Source: Streptomyces aurantiogriseus
GTDB taxonomy: Bacteria > Actinomycetota > Actinomycetes > Streptomycetales > Streptomycetaceae
NCBI RefSeq assembly: GCF_014649375.1
Contig: NZ_BMSX01000011.1
Span: 266,890 to 330,889 of the forward strand
Direction: 5' to 3'
DNA: 64,000 nt
The notes under the pieces were generated by a model. That model saw nothing but the letters and a program-made list of their open reading frames with translations, was not told the origin of the DNA and did not search any database. How positions within the stretch are numbered: position 1 is the first letter of the stretch; each line of letters starts with the position of its first letter. A program made the position numbers and the translations under genes. Of the stretch, positions 45,897 through 55,687 are shown in pieces.

Positions 45897-47081
45897 TCAC
45901 TTCCTCACCTGGATCAGCGCACGCGTCCCGCCCGTCCGCCACAGCTGCCCCTCGGCAGCCACCAGCGCGGCCTCGGTGTCCGCCGTCAGGCCGGTGATCA
46001 CGTCGGACTTCAGGGTGCGCAGGGCGGCGACCGGTCCCGGGAAGTGGGCGGTGACGTCCCTGAAGGGGGTCGTCGGGGGCCAGAGCCGGTCGCCCACGAG
46101 ACGGCGGTAGTTGAGGTCGCCCTTCACCAGCGTGAGGGCGGCCGCGGCGAACTCCGCGCGCAGGTCGTCCGGCAGCTCCGCGTACGGCAGCGGGGCGGCG
46201 GCGAAGGGATGGGCGCGGACCGCGAGGGTGCCGTCCGCCATGGCCGCCCACAGGCGCCGGCCGTACGCGGCGGCCTCGCCCGGTGCGGCCGTCAGCCTGC
46301 GCAGGGCGTCGACGACGTCGGCCGTCGTGGCGTCGGAGACGTAGTACGGGTACGGCTTGACGTGCAGGACGACCCGGCCGGCCCGCCCGTGGGCGAGGAG
46401 GTGGGCGACGAGGAGGAGGTCGGGGATCAGTTCGCGGCCGGCGTTGTCGGCGACGAGACACACGGTGCCGGTGGCCGTGTCCGAGGACGGAAGCAGCGAC
46501 CAGAGGTCCTCGCTGTCGTCGGCGACCAGTCCCGGTACGGCGGCCCGGCCCTCCGCCCCCGCGTCGGACAGGCGGAAGCCGAGGTCCGCGCGGTTGCCCC
46601 ACAGCGAGCCGTGCAGCAGGGCGTGGGCCCGCTCGTCGACGGGGCGGGTGCCGAGGCCGTCGAGCGCGGCGAGCTCCTCGTCGGTCTCGGGGGAATCGAG
46701 TTCGGCGAGCTTGAAGGGGCGGAACGGGTCGATGCCCTGCCAGGGGCCGGGGCCGAAGTAGCCGACGGCGTCGAGGAGCCGGCGGTAGAAGTAGCTCTCC
46801 GACCACAGCCAGGGCACCTCGAACCAGGAGCGGCCCGCGTAGGCGTCCAGCCCCCAGGCCCGCCACCGGTCCCGGTCGTGCGCGTCGGCGGGCAGCGGTT
46901 CGATCACGCCCTCGGTGCAGCTCGCCAGCAGCGCGTCGAGGGCGTGGTGGATGCCGGGGCCGTACGGGAAGGCGTCCCGTACCTGCCGGATGATCGCCGG
47001 ATGCCGTTCGGCCAGGACACCGTGGGGGAAGGAGCCGGGCTCGTCGCCGAGGATCACGGGCGGGGCGGAGGGGTCGGGCAT
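45897..47081 (-). CDS. Damage-control phosphatase ARMT1-like (DUF89) protein
   Basis: 394-aa phosphatase of the DUF89/ARMT1 family, thought to clear damaged phosphometabolites. Family features are a helical N-terminus ending with WLWSESYFYRRLLDAVGYFGPGPWQGIDPFRPFK, the metal motif LVADNAGRELIPDLLL (Asp-Asn), HVKPYPYYVSDAT and ALTLVKGDLNYRRLVGD. ATG 47081 is the first start compatible with the family. Metabolite specificity is unknown. Confidence 0.83.
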   Translation of the reverse strand: MPDPSAPPVILGDEPGSFPHGVLAERHPAIIRQVRDAFPYGPGIHHALDALLASCTEGVIEPLPADAHDRDRWRAWGLDAYAGRSWFEVPWLWSESYFYRRLLDAVGYFGPGPWQGIDPFRPFKLAELDSPETDEELAALDGLGTRPVDERAHALLHGSLWGNRADLGFRLSDAGAEGRAAVPGLVADDSEDLWSLLPSSDTATGTVCLVADNAGRELIPDLLLVAHLLAHGRAGRVVLHVKPYPYYVSDATTADVVDALRRLTAAPGEAAAYGRRLWAAMADGTLAVRAHPFAAAPLPYAELPDDLRAEFAAAALTLVKGDLNYRRLVGDRLWPPTTPFRDVTAHFPGPVAALRTLKSDVITGLTADTEAALVAAEGQLWRTGGTRALIQVRK

Positions 47082-47172
47082 GCGGCTCACCGTATCGCGC
47101 GGGCGTACCACCTCCGCGGCACGTGACCTCCGCCGGAGGCCGGGCCGCCGAGCCGGATGCACCGGCGCCCTG

Positions 47173-47211
47173 CCTGACCTGCCGGCAGCCCGTGCGTGCC
47201 GGAAGGTCAGG
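47173..47211. terminator. Long hairpin, terminator-like
   Basis: CCTGACCTGCCGGCA pairs with TGCCGGAAGGTCAGG over 15 positions with one mismatch and a nine-base loop. It lies upstream of the ARMT1-like start and could end transcription entering from the GBL block. Confidence 0.5.
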
Positions 47212-47246
47212 AGCCCGCCGCGGCGGCAGCCGCGCCGGGGCGGGCG

Positions 47247-47435
47247 TGGCGCCGCCGGCCGAGCCGGCGGGCGGACGCGTCTTCACCGGCGCCCGGTACG
47301 GCGACCCGCAGCCGTGGTGCGACCGCCGACGTCGCCCTCACCGGCGTCGGCGGGCCCGTCCACCGCAGACTGAGCGGCGGGCGCACCCCGGACACGCCGA
47401 CCGCAGTCCCCGTACCCCGTGCCCAGACCCGTACC
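47247..47435 (+). pseudogene. Decayed fragment of an afsA-type gene
   Basis: Two segments in different frames match the intact AfsA-like protein encoded at 48327-49229. VAPPAEPAGGRVFTGARYGDP corresponds to VGPLPAEPEVELVFTDVQYRGRR. After a short deletion and frame change, TADVALTGVGGPVHRRLSGGRTPDTPTAVPVP corresponds to TADVAFTCVSGPVYRRLRGGRTPATVTAVPVP. Nucleotide identity is also obvious, for example ACCGCCGACGTCGCC in both. The fragment is in the opposite orientation to the intact gene. Confidence 0.75.
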
Positions 47436-47480
47436 GCCCCGTCCTGTCGGCGCGAGAGTCCCTCCCGCCGCTCAAGTCCG

Positions 47481-47514
47481 GCCACCCGCGCGCCCCCTCC
47501 GGCGCGCGGGTGGC
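47481..47514. terminator. Perfect 14-pair hairpin
   Basis: GCCACCCGCGCGCC and GGCGCGCGGGTGGC are perfect complements with a six-base loop. It is probably a transcription barrier downstream of the CprB-like gene or of the former afsA copy. Confidence 0.6.
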
Positions 47515-47575
47515 AACGGCCGCCGCGGCCGCCCTACCGCGTCGCGAGGCGCCCCAGCCGGCCGCGTCCAGGACG

Positions 47576-47598
47576 GCCCCCGCCCAGGACGGGGGCCC
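47576..47598 (-). terminator. Terminator of the CprB-like gene
   Basis: GGCCCCC and GGGGGCC form a seven-pair stem with a nine-base loop, starting about eight bases after the stop of the CprB-like gene on the minus strand. Confidence 0.55.
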
Positions 47599-47605
47599 TC
47601 CGGCC

Positions 47606-48256
47606 TCACACCACCGCCATGACCTCCCGTTCCAACCGCGCCGCGAGGCTCAGATAGCGCGGGCGGCGTGGTACCGGGACCAGGCCGCGGATGAGGACGT
47701 GCCACATCTCGGCCATGCGGCGCGGGAGGCGGGTGTTCGGTTCGCGGGAGCGGCCCACCACGCGGGTGCCGACGAAGAAGCAGACGAGCGAGTGGGCGAT
47801 CGCGTCCACGTCGACGTCCTGATGGATGTCGGCCTCCTTGACCGCGCCCACGAGCCGCCGGGACACCAGGTCCAGCCACTCGGTGAACGGGTGCGGCACG
47901 GGCGGCCGGACCGGGACGGCGCCGGTGGCGAGCCGCAGGCCCGCACGGGCTATGGGGCCCTCCACCGACAGCCGGGTCAGGCCGAAGGTGAGGCGCATCA
48001 GGGCTTCGAGGGAGGGGTAGCCCCGGTCGTCTATCTCGCAGGCGACCCTGCGCGAGGCCTGGGACTGCAGCTCCATGATCGCGTGGGCCAGGTCCTCCTT
48101 CGCCGCGAAGTGGAAGTAGAGGGCCCCCTTGGTGACATGGGCGTGCTCGACGATGTCACTGAGGCTGGTCGACTCGTAGCCGTGCCGGTCGAACAGGTCG
48201 GCCGCGGCCGTGATGATCGTCGCGCGGGTCTGTTCGGCGCGTAACTGCCTCGCCAT
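47606..48256 (-). CDS. cprB: CprB-like gamma-butyrolactone-receptor-family TetR regulator
   Basis: 216-aa TetR-family repressor. The N-terminus MARQLRAEQTRATIITAAADLFDRHGYESTSLSDIVEHAHVTKGALYFHFAAKEDLAHAI is close, from memory, to S. coelicolor CprB. The body (EALMRLTFG, AGLRLATGAVPVRPPVPHPFTEW, VDAIAHSLVC, RMAEMWHVLIRGLVPV) is also CprB-like. The family binds inverted-repeat ARE sites, and some members respond to butanolides. An ARE-like palindrome lies 23-48 bases upstream, suggesting autoregulation. It follows the AfsA-like gene on the same strand, 70 bases downstream. Confidence 0.82.
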   Translation of the reverse strand: MARQLRAEQTRATIITAAADLFDRHGYESTSLSDIVEHAHVTKGALYFHFAAKEDLAHAIMELQSQASRRVACEIDDRGYPSLEALMRLTFGLTRLSVEGPIARAGLRLATGAVPVRPPVPHPFTEWLDLVSRRLVGAVKEADIHQDVDVDAIAHSLVCFFVGTRVVGRSREPNTRLPRRMAEMWHVLIRGLVPVPRRPRYLSLAARLEREVMAVV

Positions 48257-48278
48257 CGCCTGAACTCTCCTGGGCCGG

Positions 48279-48304
48279 TAAAGAACGGGTCATGCCGTTT
48301 GTTT
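48279..48304. promoter_or_regulatory. ARE-like operator upstream of the CprB-like gene
   Basis: TAAAGAACGG, six bases, then CCGTTTGTTT: the arms match in seven of ten positions. This resembles the autoregulatory elements bound by ScbR/CprB/ArpA-type proteins, whose right arm ends in GTTTGTTT-like sequence. Confidence 0.6.
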
Positions 48305-48326
48305 CTGACCCCCAGTAAACACCAGC

Positions 48327-49229
48327 TCACCGTGTGGCGGTACCGACCAGACACTCGAATACCGTCGACTCCCCCTGCCGCCCCAGGACTTGTATGCCGG
48401 TTCCGCGGTCTTCCTTCGCCTCGATCCAGACGGGTTCGTCCAGTTCGGCGTACCGGTGGAAGTGCGCGTGGTAGGCCATCGGGGACCGCCCGTCGCCGGT
48501 TCTCAGCCGTGCCGCCTGGCGGGCGGCCTCCAGCAGGAGCATGCCGGGGACGTGATCGAGGGGATGGTCGAAGAAAACGGGGTGCGCGGTATTTACTCTC
48601 AACTGCCAGCGGGCGGGCCGGTCGGTGGCGGCGAGGACGACGTCGGAGGGCAGGGCGCGGTCGACCTCGGCCGCGGGCAGAGCCGGCGGGACGGGGACGG
48701 CCGTGACGGTGGCGGGGGTGCGGCCGCCGCGGAGTCTGCGGTAGACGGGCCCGCTCACGCAGGTGAAGGCGACGTCGGCGGTGGCGACACGGTCGCCGCC
48801 GCGCAGCACGTGCGCGGTGTAGCGGGCGGCGGCGGGACGCCGGCCGCGGTACTGGACGTCGGTGAAGACGAGTTCGACCTCCGGCTCGGCCGGCAGCGGG
48901 CCGACCTCCAACTGCCCCGGAACCGTGCCGACCCGGAACTCCTGGAGCACGAAGTGGTGGTCCAGGGGCACGTCGTACTCGGTGTGGGTGATCAGCGTGC
49001 CGCCCTGCCGGATCGTCTCGACGACGAGCAGCGGGTCGTACGCGGACCAGTCCGGCGACACGTGTAATCCGTGCGCCCGGGGCCACTGGGCGGAGACCGC
49101 GAAACGGTCTGTCCCGGTGCGCCGCCAGCCGGTGAGGAAGGTCTCCGCGACGGCGGCGCGGTGCACGAGCTGGCGTGGAACGGTTGCTGTCAGGGACGGA
49201 GCGTCGGCAAGCTGCCGCGGTCGAGTCAT
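48327..49229 (-). CDS. AfsA/ScbA-type gamma-butyrolactone biosynthesis protein
   Basis: 300-aa protein with two hotdog-like AfsA repeats. The first block is TVPRQLVHRAAVAETFLTGWRRTGTDRFAVSAQWPRAHG with the conserved HR. The second is PSDVVLAATDRPARWQLRVNTAHPVFFDHPLDHVPGMLLLEAARQAA. AfsA condenses dihydroxyacetone phosphate with a beta-keto acyl carrier substrate to begin GBL synthesis. ATG 49229 follows GGGAGAGAC. It is divergent from the ScbR-like gene with 181 bases between, like scbA/scbR. The specific butanolide is unknown. Confidence 0.87.
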   Translation of the reverse strand: MTRPRQLADAPSLTATVPRQLVHRAAVAETFLTGWRRTGTDRFAVSAQWPRAHGLHVSPDWSAYDPLLVVETIRQGGTLITHTEYDVPLDHHFVLQEFRVGTVPGQLEVGPLPAEPEVELVFTDVQYRGRRPAAARYTAHVLRGGDRVATADVAFTCVSGPVYRRLRGGRTPATVTAVPVPPALPAAEVDRALPSDVVLAATDRPARWQLRVNTAHPVFFDHPLDHVPGMLLLEAARQAARLRTGDGRSPMAYHAHFHRYAELDEPVWIEAKEDRGTGIQVLGRQGESTVFECLVGTATR

Positions 49230-49293
49230 GTCTCTCCCTACGGTCCCCCGAAGGCCACGGTGGACGGCGAACCGTCCGCTCCAGTGAGCGTTA

Positions 49294-49319
49294 GAGTACG
49301 AGGCGACCGGTTTGTTTTC
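49294..49319. promoter_or_regulatory. ARE half-site in the AfsA/ScbR-like divergent promoter
   Basis: CGACCGGTTTGTTTT matches the right half of ARE operators well. The left half (GAGTACGAGG) is poorly conserved. It lies between the divergent afsA-like and scbR-like starts, where the ScbR-like receptor would be expected to bind. Confidence 0.45.
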
Positions 49320-49410
49320 AATGAGATCAGTCGGCGGCATCCTATGATCGGGCCGATCCCGCTCACGATCGCGGGATCATCGGCCAACTCGGTGCCGTGA
49401 AGGGGCTCTT

Positions 49411-50058
49411 ATGGCGAAACAGGAGCGCGCGATCAGGACGCGCAGGGCGATCCTGGAAGCGGCCGGTGCGGTCTTCGACGAGCACGGCTACACGTCCACC
49501 ACCATCGCCATGGTTCTGGAGCGCGCCGAGGTCACCAAGGGTGCCCTGTACTTCCACTTCGCGTCGAAGGAGTCCCTCGCCCAGGCGGTGCTCAACGAGC
49601 AGGTGCCCTTCGGGGCGGTTCCGCCGCAGCCCTGCAAACTGCAGGAGATCGTCGACATGACGTTCGTGGTGGGCCAACGGCTCCTGAGCAACGCTCTGTT
49701 GCGGGGCAGTGTGCGGCTGGCGGTGGACCAGGAGACGCCGTCCGGCGTGGATCACGGGGAGCCGTTCCGGCAGTGGGCGCAGCGGCTGACCGAGCTGCTG
49801 GAGCTGGCGCGGGAGCGGGGCGAGTTGCTGCCGACGGTGAAGCCGCGGGAGACGGTGGAACTGCTGGTGGGCTCGTTCACCGGGATCCAGTTGATGTCAC
49901 GGGCGCTGACGGATCGCACGGATCTCGGGGAGCGGCTGTCGGTGATGTGGGCGCACATACTGCCGAGCATCGCGGTGCCCGGTCTGCTGCCCGGCCTGGA
50001 CGCCCGGGCCGACCGGGGCGAGCGGGTGCTGGCCTCGCAGGAACGCGCCGCTTCATGA
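49411..50058 (+). CDS. ScbR-type gamma-butyrolactone receptor (TetR family)
   Basis: 215-aa repressor. The N-terminus MAKQERAIRTRRAILEAAGAVFDEHGYTSTTIAMVLERAEVTKGALYFHFASKESLAQAVL is the canonical ScbR/BarA/ArpA DNA-binding domain. The ligand domain carries KLQEIVDMTFVVGQRLLSN, RGSVRLAVDQ and LLVGSFTGIQLMSRAL. ATG 49411 is preceded by AAGGGGC. It is predicted to repress the divergent AfsA-like gene and itself until a butanolide binds. Confidence 0.87.
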   Translation: MAKQERAIRTRRAILEAAGAVFDEHGYTSTTIAMVLERAEVTKGALYFHFASKESLAQAVLNEQVPFGAVPPQPCKLQEIVDMTFVVGQRLLSNALLRGSVRLAVDQETPSGVDHGEPFRQWAQRLTELLELARERGELLPTVKPRETVELLVGSFTGIQLMSRALTDRTDLGERLSVMWAHILPSIAVPGLLPGLDARADRGERVLASQERAAS

Positions 50059-50067
50059 GCAACGCAA

Positions 50068-50107
50068 GGCGGGCCGGCCGGTGTCCATCCACACCGGTCG
50101 GCCCGCC
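50068..50107. terminator. Bidirectional terminator between ScbR-like and subtilase genes
   Basis: A 17-base stem (50068-50084 with 50091-50107) has one G-U-type mismatch and a six-base loop (CCATCC). It lies just after the stop codon of the ScbR-like gene, between convergent genes. Confidence 0.85.
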
Positions 50108-50132
50108 CGTTCATACCGGGGGGTCACGACGC

Positions 50133-51941
<1,809 letters not shown>

Positions 51942-52297
51942 GGGCGTGCCTTTCGTGGCCGGCTCCGGGCAGGGCGGAGCGGCGGTCGATTCGCTTCGTC
52001 GTCGAAGCGGCGGGGGGTGAATCGAGGAGCAACGCGATGGCCGGCCAGGCGCGGTGCCGAGCCCGGAGGGGTTACCTGTGGGTCAGCTGTGGCAGGAACG
52101 ATAGGCAGAGGAACTGTCATTCGGATACAGGGGAAACCCTCGATCCGGCCGGAAAGCCACCCTTGACGACGGCATCTCGACGGTGAATGCCCCGGTTTAC
52201 TCGGGTGACGTCCGCTGCGTCGGCGTACTGAACGCGCCGGGCTGTTTGCCCGTACTGCACGGCAGACCGTTCCGCGCCGGCCGAGGAGACGTCCCCG
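51942..52297. promoter_or_regulatory. Divergent region between subtilase and LPMO genes
   Basis: 356 bases without a gene. It must contain both promoters. A small hairpin (CGGGC-TGTTT-GCCCG, 52238-52252) and a CCCGGTTTACTCGGG motif near 52192-52206 are visible. GAGGAG precedes the LPMO ATG. Confidence 0.4.
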
Positions 52298-53224
52298 ATG
52301 CCCCGCACCACCGCACACCGCACCGCCGCCCTGGCGGCCGCCGCCCTGGGCCCGCTCCTGCTGGGGCTGTGGGCCGCGGGCCCCGCACAGGCGCACGGCG
52401 CGCCCACGGACCCGGTCAGCAGGGTGTACGCCTGCTCCCCCGACGGCGGCGCGCCGTCGGACTCGGCGGCCTGCCGGGCCGCTGTCGCCGCCAACGGCGG
52501 CCCGTTCACCGCCTGGGACAACCTGCGGGTCGCGAACGTGAACGGCCGCGACCGGCAGACCGTCCCCGACGGGCAGCTGTGCAGCGGTGGTCTGCCCGAC
52601 TACCGGGGCCTCGACCTCGCCCGCGCCGACTGGCCGTCGACCCGGCTGACGCCGGGCGGGACGCTGCGGATGACGTACGTCTCGACGATCCCGCACACGG
52701 GCACGTTCAAGCTGTACCTGACGAAGCAGGGCTACACTGCCTCGCAGCCGCTGACCTGGGACGATCTGCCCGAGCGGCCGTTCGCCGAGATCAAGGACCC
52801 GGCGCTGACGGACGGCGCCTACCGCATCACGGCGAAGCTGCCCGCGGACCGGACGGGACGTCAGGTGCTGTACACGATCTGGCAGAACAGCAGTACGCCG
52901 GACACGTACTACTCGTGCTCGGACGTGGTGTTCCCGGAGGTGGCGGCCGCTGAGTCCCCCTCACCGTCCGCGTCCGCGGCGTCCGCGGCACCGAGGCGTC
53001 CGTCCGCCGGCCCGTCGGTTTCGGCCACGCCCACCACGGCCGCGGCGACTCCGACGGCTGCCACGACACCCGGCTCGGCCGCCGCGGCCACGCCCGCGAG
53101 CGGCCCGGTGGCGTCCGCTTCCGGGACGTCCGGGCCGTCCGCGCCCATGCTGGCGGGCGGCGCCGCGGCGGTGCTGGTGCTCACCGGCGGCGCCGCCCTG
53201 GTCCTGCGCCTGCGTCGGCGCTGA
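52298..53224 (+). CDS. AA10 lytic polysaccharide monooxygenase, cell-surface anchored
   Basis: 308-aa exported copper enzyme that oxidatively cuts chitin or cellulose. Signal peptide residues 1-32, and cleavage at AQA exposes His33, the N-terminal copper ligand. The second ligand is likely the His in STIPHTGTFKLYLTKQGY. The domain ends with the typical VLYTIWQNSSTPDTYYSCSDVVF. A Ser/Thr/Pro/Ala-rich linker (about 210-275) leads to a C-terminal membrane helix and RLRRR, so the enzyme should stay on the cell surface. No carbohydrate-binding module is present. Confidence 0.88.
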   Translation: MPRTTAHRTAALAAAALGPLLLGLWAAGPAQAHGAPTDPVSRVYACSPDGGAPSDSAACRAAVAANGGPFTAWDNLRVANVNGRDRQTVPDGQLCSGGLPDYRGLDLARADWPSTRLTPGGTLRMTYVSTIPHTGTFKLYLTKQGYTASQPLTWDDLPERPFAEIKDPALTDGAYRITAKLPADRTGRQVLYTIWQNSSTPDTYYSCSDVVFPEVAAAESPSPSASAASAAPRRPSAGPSVSATPTTAAATPTAATTPGSAAAATPASGPVASASGTSGPSAPMLAGGAAAVLVLTGGAALVLRLRRR

Positions 53225-53242
53225 ACTCCTGCCGTGCGGTGA

Positions 53243-53881
53243 TCAGTTGACGGTGACGGCCGCGCCACCGCTCGTCACCGGGGCGTACTTGGCGGTGAAG
53301 TAGGCGTTGGCGAAGCACAGCGACGAGCCGGACAGCTTGGTGAACGGCTGGTTGGTGAAGGCAATGCTGTTGTCGGTGTTGCTCGTGGTGCCGTTCAGGC
53401 TGGGACCCTCGTAGACACAGCTGACGCTGCCCAGCAGGGTGCGCAGGACGACCGTCGTGCGGATGTTGGAGCCGGCGGGCGCCGACACGGTGATGGCGCC
53501 GCCGGAGGAGACGGCCGCCGTGTACGGGAGGTTGTTGACCGTGATGCTGGTGACGCCGAGCACACCGAGAACGTTCGAGGTGCAGTTGGTGAAGGTCTGC
53601 GCCGTGAGCGATTCGGTGGCGGTGCCGGGCGCGGTGGGGTTGTCGGTGACGGTCGCCGAGAAGTTCGACGACGCGCACGAGACACCGCTGGTGCCGGTGG
53701 CGCTGGAGTAGAACGTGGCGGCCGTGCCGTCGGCCAGGGACGCGACGACCTCGTCCCCGACGGCGAGGTCGCCGTTGGCCGTGGTCAGGACCGCGGGGTC
53801 GGCCGCGGAGGCCGGGGAGACCGCCGGGAGGGTGAGGGCGACGGCGGTACCGGCGACGGCGAGGAGAGAGCGGATGCGCAT
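53243..53881 (-). CDS. Secreted Ser/Thr-rich hypothetical protein
   Basis: 212-aa exported protein. Signal peptide residues 1-27 (ending SPASA), then a beta-rich sequence with many Ser, Thr and Asn and four Cys (CASSN, FTNC, SVSC, SLCF) that could form two disulfides. It resembles the Tat-signal-domain hypothetical proteins often found next to DUF6230/DUF6114 genes in Streptomyces, as here. The function is unknown. Confidence 0.72.
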   Translation of the reverse strand: MRIRSLLAVAGTAVALTLPAVSPASAADPAVLTTANGDLAVGDEVVASLADGTAATFYSSATGTSGVSCASSNFSATVTDNPTAPGTATESLTAQTFTNCTSNVLGVLGVTSITVNNLPYTAAVSSGGAITVSAPAGSNIRTTVVLRTLLGSVSCVYEGPSLNGTTSNTDNSIAFTNQPFTKLSGSSLCFANAYFTAKYAPVTSGGAAVTVN

Positions 53882-54519
53882 ACGGGTGCCTCATTTCTCA
53901 AGTGGGGGGTAGAGCTGGGGAGTTGATGGCTCGTGGGGGGTCGGGGGGCGCGAGTCGGCGTCCACCGGTACCGGACCGTCACGCCTTCTCCGTACGTGAC
54001 GGACCGGCAGCGGGAAGAGCGTCGGACACGGCCGGCAGGGGGGAAGCGGCCGTGGGCGGCGCCTTGGAGGGGTCGGACTCGGGGCGCGTGAAGGCCCGTG
54101 CTGGATGCCCGGGCCGGTGGTCCCGTACTGGCGGGTGGTCCGGCCGTCGGTCACCGACGGCCGGACCGGGTCCGGGAGCGCGCGGACGTGTTCGCCGCGC
54201 TGCGGATCCGGCGCCACGGATCCGGGCTGAGCCACGAGAGTTGTAGACCTCGGATTCACTCAACGTCAAGGCGCTGTAAGGAAGTTGATGATCCGACAGA
54301 TATATGCGGCACAGGCGGCACACGACGAACACCCTTTTTCCACATCTCCCTTGACCCTTTGCTGTAACCATCGGTAACTTCCTCGTTGGCTACTGACGCG
54401 TAACGAGCAAGCCCTTGCAAGATCCGGGAGTTGTGAGGAGGCGTGCGCGACAGCCGCTGTCCGCGCCAGGACAACGTGCCACGAAGCCCAACCGCATGAC
54501 TATGCCCATGGGAGCAGAC
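53882..54519. promoter_or_regulatory. Long intergenic region before DUF6230
   Basis: 638 bases with no convincing gene; frames present are short and lack ribosome sites. The right third is unusually AT-rich and contains a good promoter candidate, TTGACC (54351-54356), 18 bases, then TAACTT (54375-54380). GGGAGC precedes ATG 54520. Confidence 0.5.
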
Positions 54520-55188
54520 ATGGCCTCGTCCTCGGACGTCACACCGTCCGCCGAGAACACCCCCGAAAACCCGGAAAGCGGTTCCGCAGAGAGACGCGGC
54601 CGGGTCCGGCTGCGCCGGGCCGCCGTGATGGCGGTGCCCGCGACCCTCACCGCCGCGACCCTCGCGGTCCTCACCGCCCAGGGCGCGCTGGGTGTGCAGT
54701 TCTCGATCTCCGGAATGCCGTTCGTGGTCACCGCCGACAAGCTCGAAGGCGACGGCTTCGCGCAGTTCGGCACGCTGGACCACATGATCGAGAACAGCCC
54801 CAACCAGGGCGACACCGGCGGTGATGTGCTGGTCGTCACCTCGGTGGTGAAGAGCGGCAAGCTGACCAACCTGTGCCAGAGCGTCGACCTCGGCGGCATC
54901 CAGCTCGTCCTGACGGCCGGCAACAAGGGCACGAAGGTGGGCGTGGAGAACCTGGCCATCGACTCCGACGAGATCACCGGCAACGCGGCCTTCAACAACA
55001 TCGAGATCGGCCGCGACGCCAGCACCTTCGACAAGGTGGACACCCGCGGCCTGCCGGGCGTCTACGGCCAGCAGGCGGACAAGGTCGTCATCACCGACCT
55101 GTACCAGCACAACTACGCCGCCACCGCGGCCGTCTTCAAGCTGCCGGACCTGCACATGAGGTTCAGCAGCAAGGGCTGCCCGCAGTGA
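54520..55188 (+). CDS. DUF6230 family membrane/secreted protein
   Basis: 222-aa protein. A charged N-terminus (residues 1-30) is followed by one hydrophobic segment (AAVMAVPATLTAATLAVLTAQGALG), then a beta-rich extracellular domain beginning QFSISGMPFVVTADKLEGDGFAQF. Two Cys (NLCQS and the C-terminal KGC) may pair. ATG 54520 with GGGAG fits best among four in-frame ATGs (54496, 54502, 54508, 54520). The family is known only as DUF6230, conserved in sporulating actinobacteria beside DUF6114. Coupled to the next gene by GTGA. Confidence 0.78.
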   Translation: MASSSDVTPSAENTPENPESGSAERRGRVRLRRAAVMAVPATLTAATLAVLTAQGALGVQFSISGMPFVVTADKLEGDGFAQFGTLDHMIENSPNQGDTGGDVLVVTSVVKSGKLTNLCQSVDLGGIQLVLTAGNKGTKVGVENLAIDSDEITGNAAFNNIEIGRDASTFDKVDTRGLPGVYGQQADKVVITDLYQHNYAATAAVFKLPDLHMRFSSKGCPQ

Positions 55189-55607
55189 ACCGCTTCCGGC
55201 AGTGGCGGGGGCGCCGGCCCTTCCCGGGCGGGCTGATGCTCGCCCTGGGCGGCGCGTGGATCCTGGTGACCATGAAGGCACCGCTGCCGGTGATCCTGCA
55301 CATCGGCATGCAGGGTCTGGCGGGCTATCTCCTGCCGACCCTGATGCTGCTGATCGGGCTGCTGATCCTGTTCAACCCGACGCAGCGCCTGTTCTACTCG
55401 ATCATCGGCGTCCTGCTCTCCCTGGGCACATGGCTCACCTCGAACCTCGGGGGCTTCATGATCGGCCTGCTCCTCGGGGTCGTGGGCAGCTGCCTGGCCT
55501 TCGGCTGGCTGCCCGACCAGGAGCCGCGCCGGAGGCTGCGGCAGCGACGCAAGGAGACCCGGGTGGAGAAGGCGATGCCGTTGCCGGAGGCCGGGGAACC
55601 GGCCTGA
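55185..55607 (+). CDS. DUF6114 family membrane protein
   Basis: 140-aa integral membrane protein with about four helices (GGLMLALGGAWILVT, IGMQGLAGYLLPTLMLLIGLLIL, LFYSIIGVLLSLGTWLT, GGFMIGLLLGVVGSCLAFGWL) and a basic cytoplasmic tail. The GTG start overlaps the DUF6230 stop by four bases. The pair probably works as a unit; no function is established. Confidence 0.82.
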   Translation: MNRFRQWRGRRPFPGGLMLALGGAWILVTMKAPLPVILHIGMQGLAGYLLPTLMLLIGLLILFNPTQRLFYSIIGVLLSLGTWLTSNLGGFMIGLLLGVVGSCLAFGWLPDQEPRRRLRQRRKETRVEKAMPLPEAGEPA

Positions 55608-55687
55608 GCCGGTGACGGCGGGCACCGGTGCCGAGGAATTCCCGGTTCGCGCTTCAACCACCGCCGTCGGGTGGAAGGTTGAACCGC

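Larger units (their letters stand above)
47082..47605. other. Spacer with afsA fragment and three strong hairpins
   Basis: 524 bases with no intact gene. It contains a degraded afsA fragment and hairpins at 47173-47211, 47481-47514 and 47576-47598. Confidence 0.7.

Noticed and set aside
53902..54371. Possible genes on either strand between the secreted protein and DUF6230
   Set aside because: Frames are low-complexity, lack ribosome sites and show no recognisable family.
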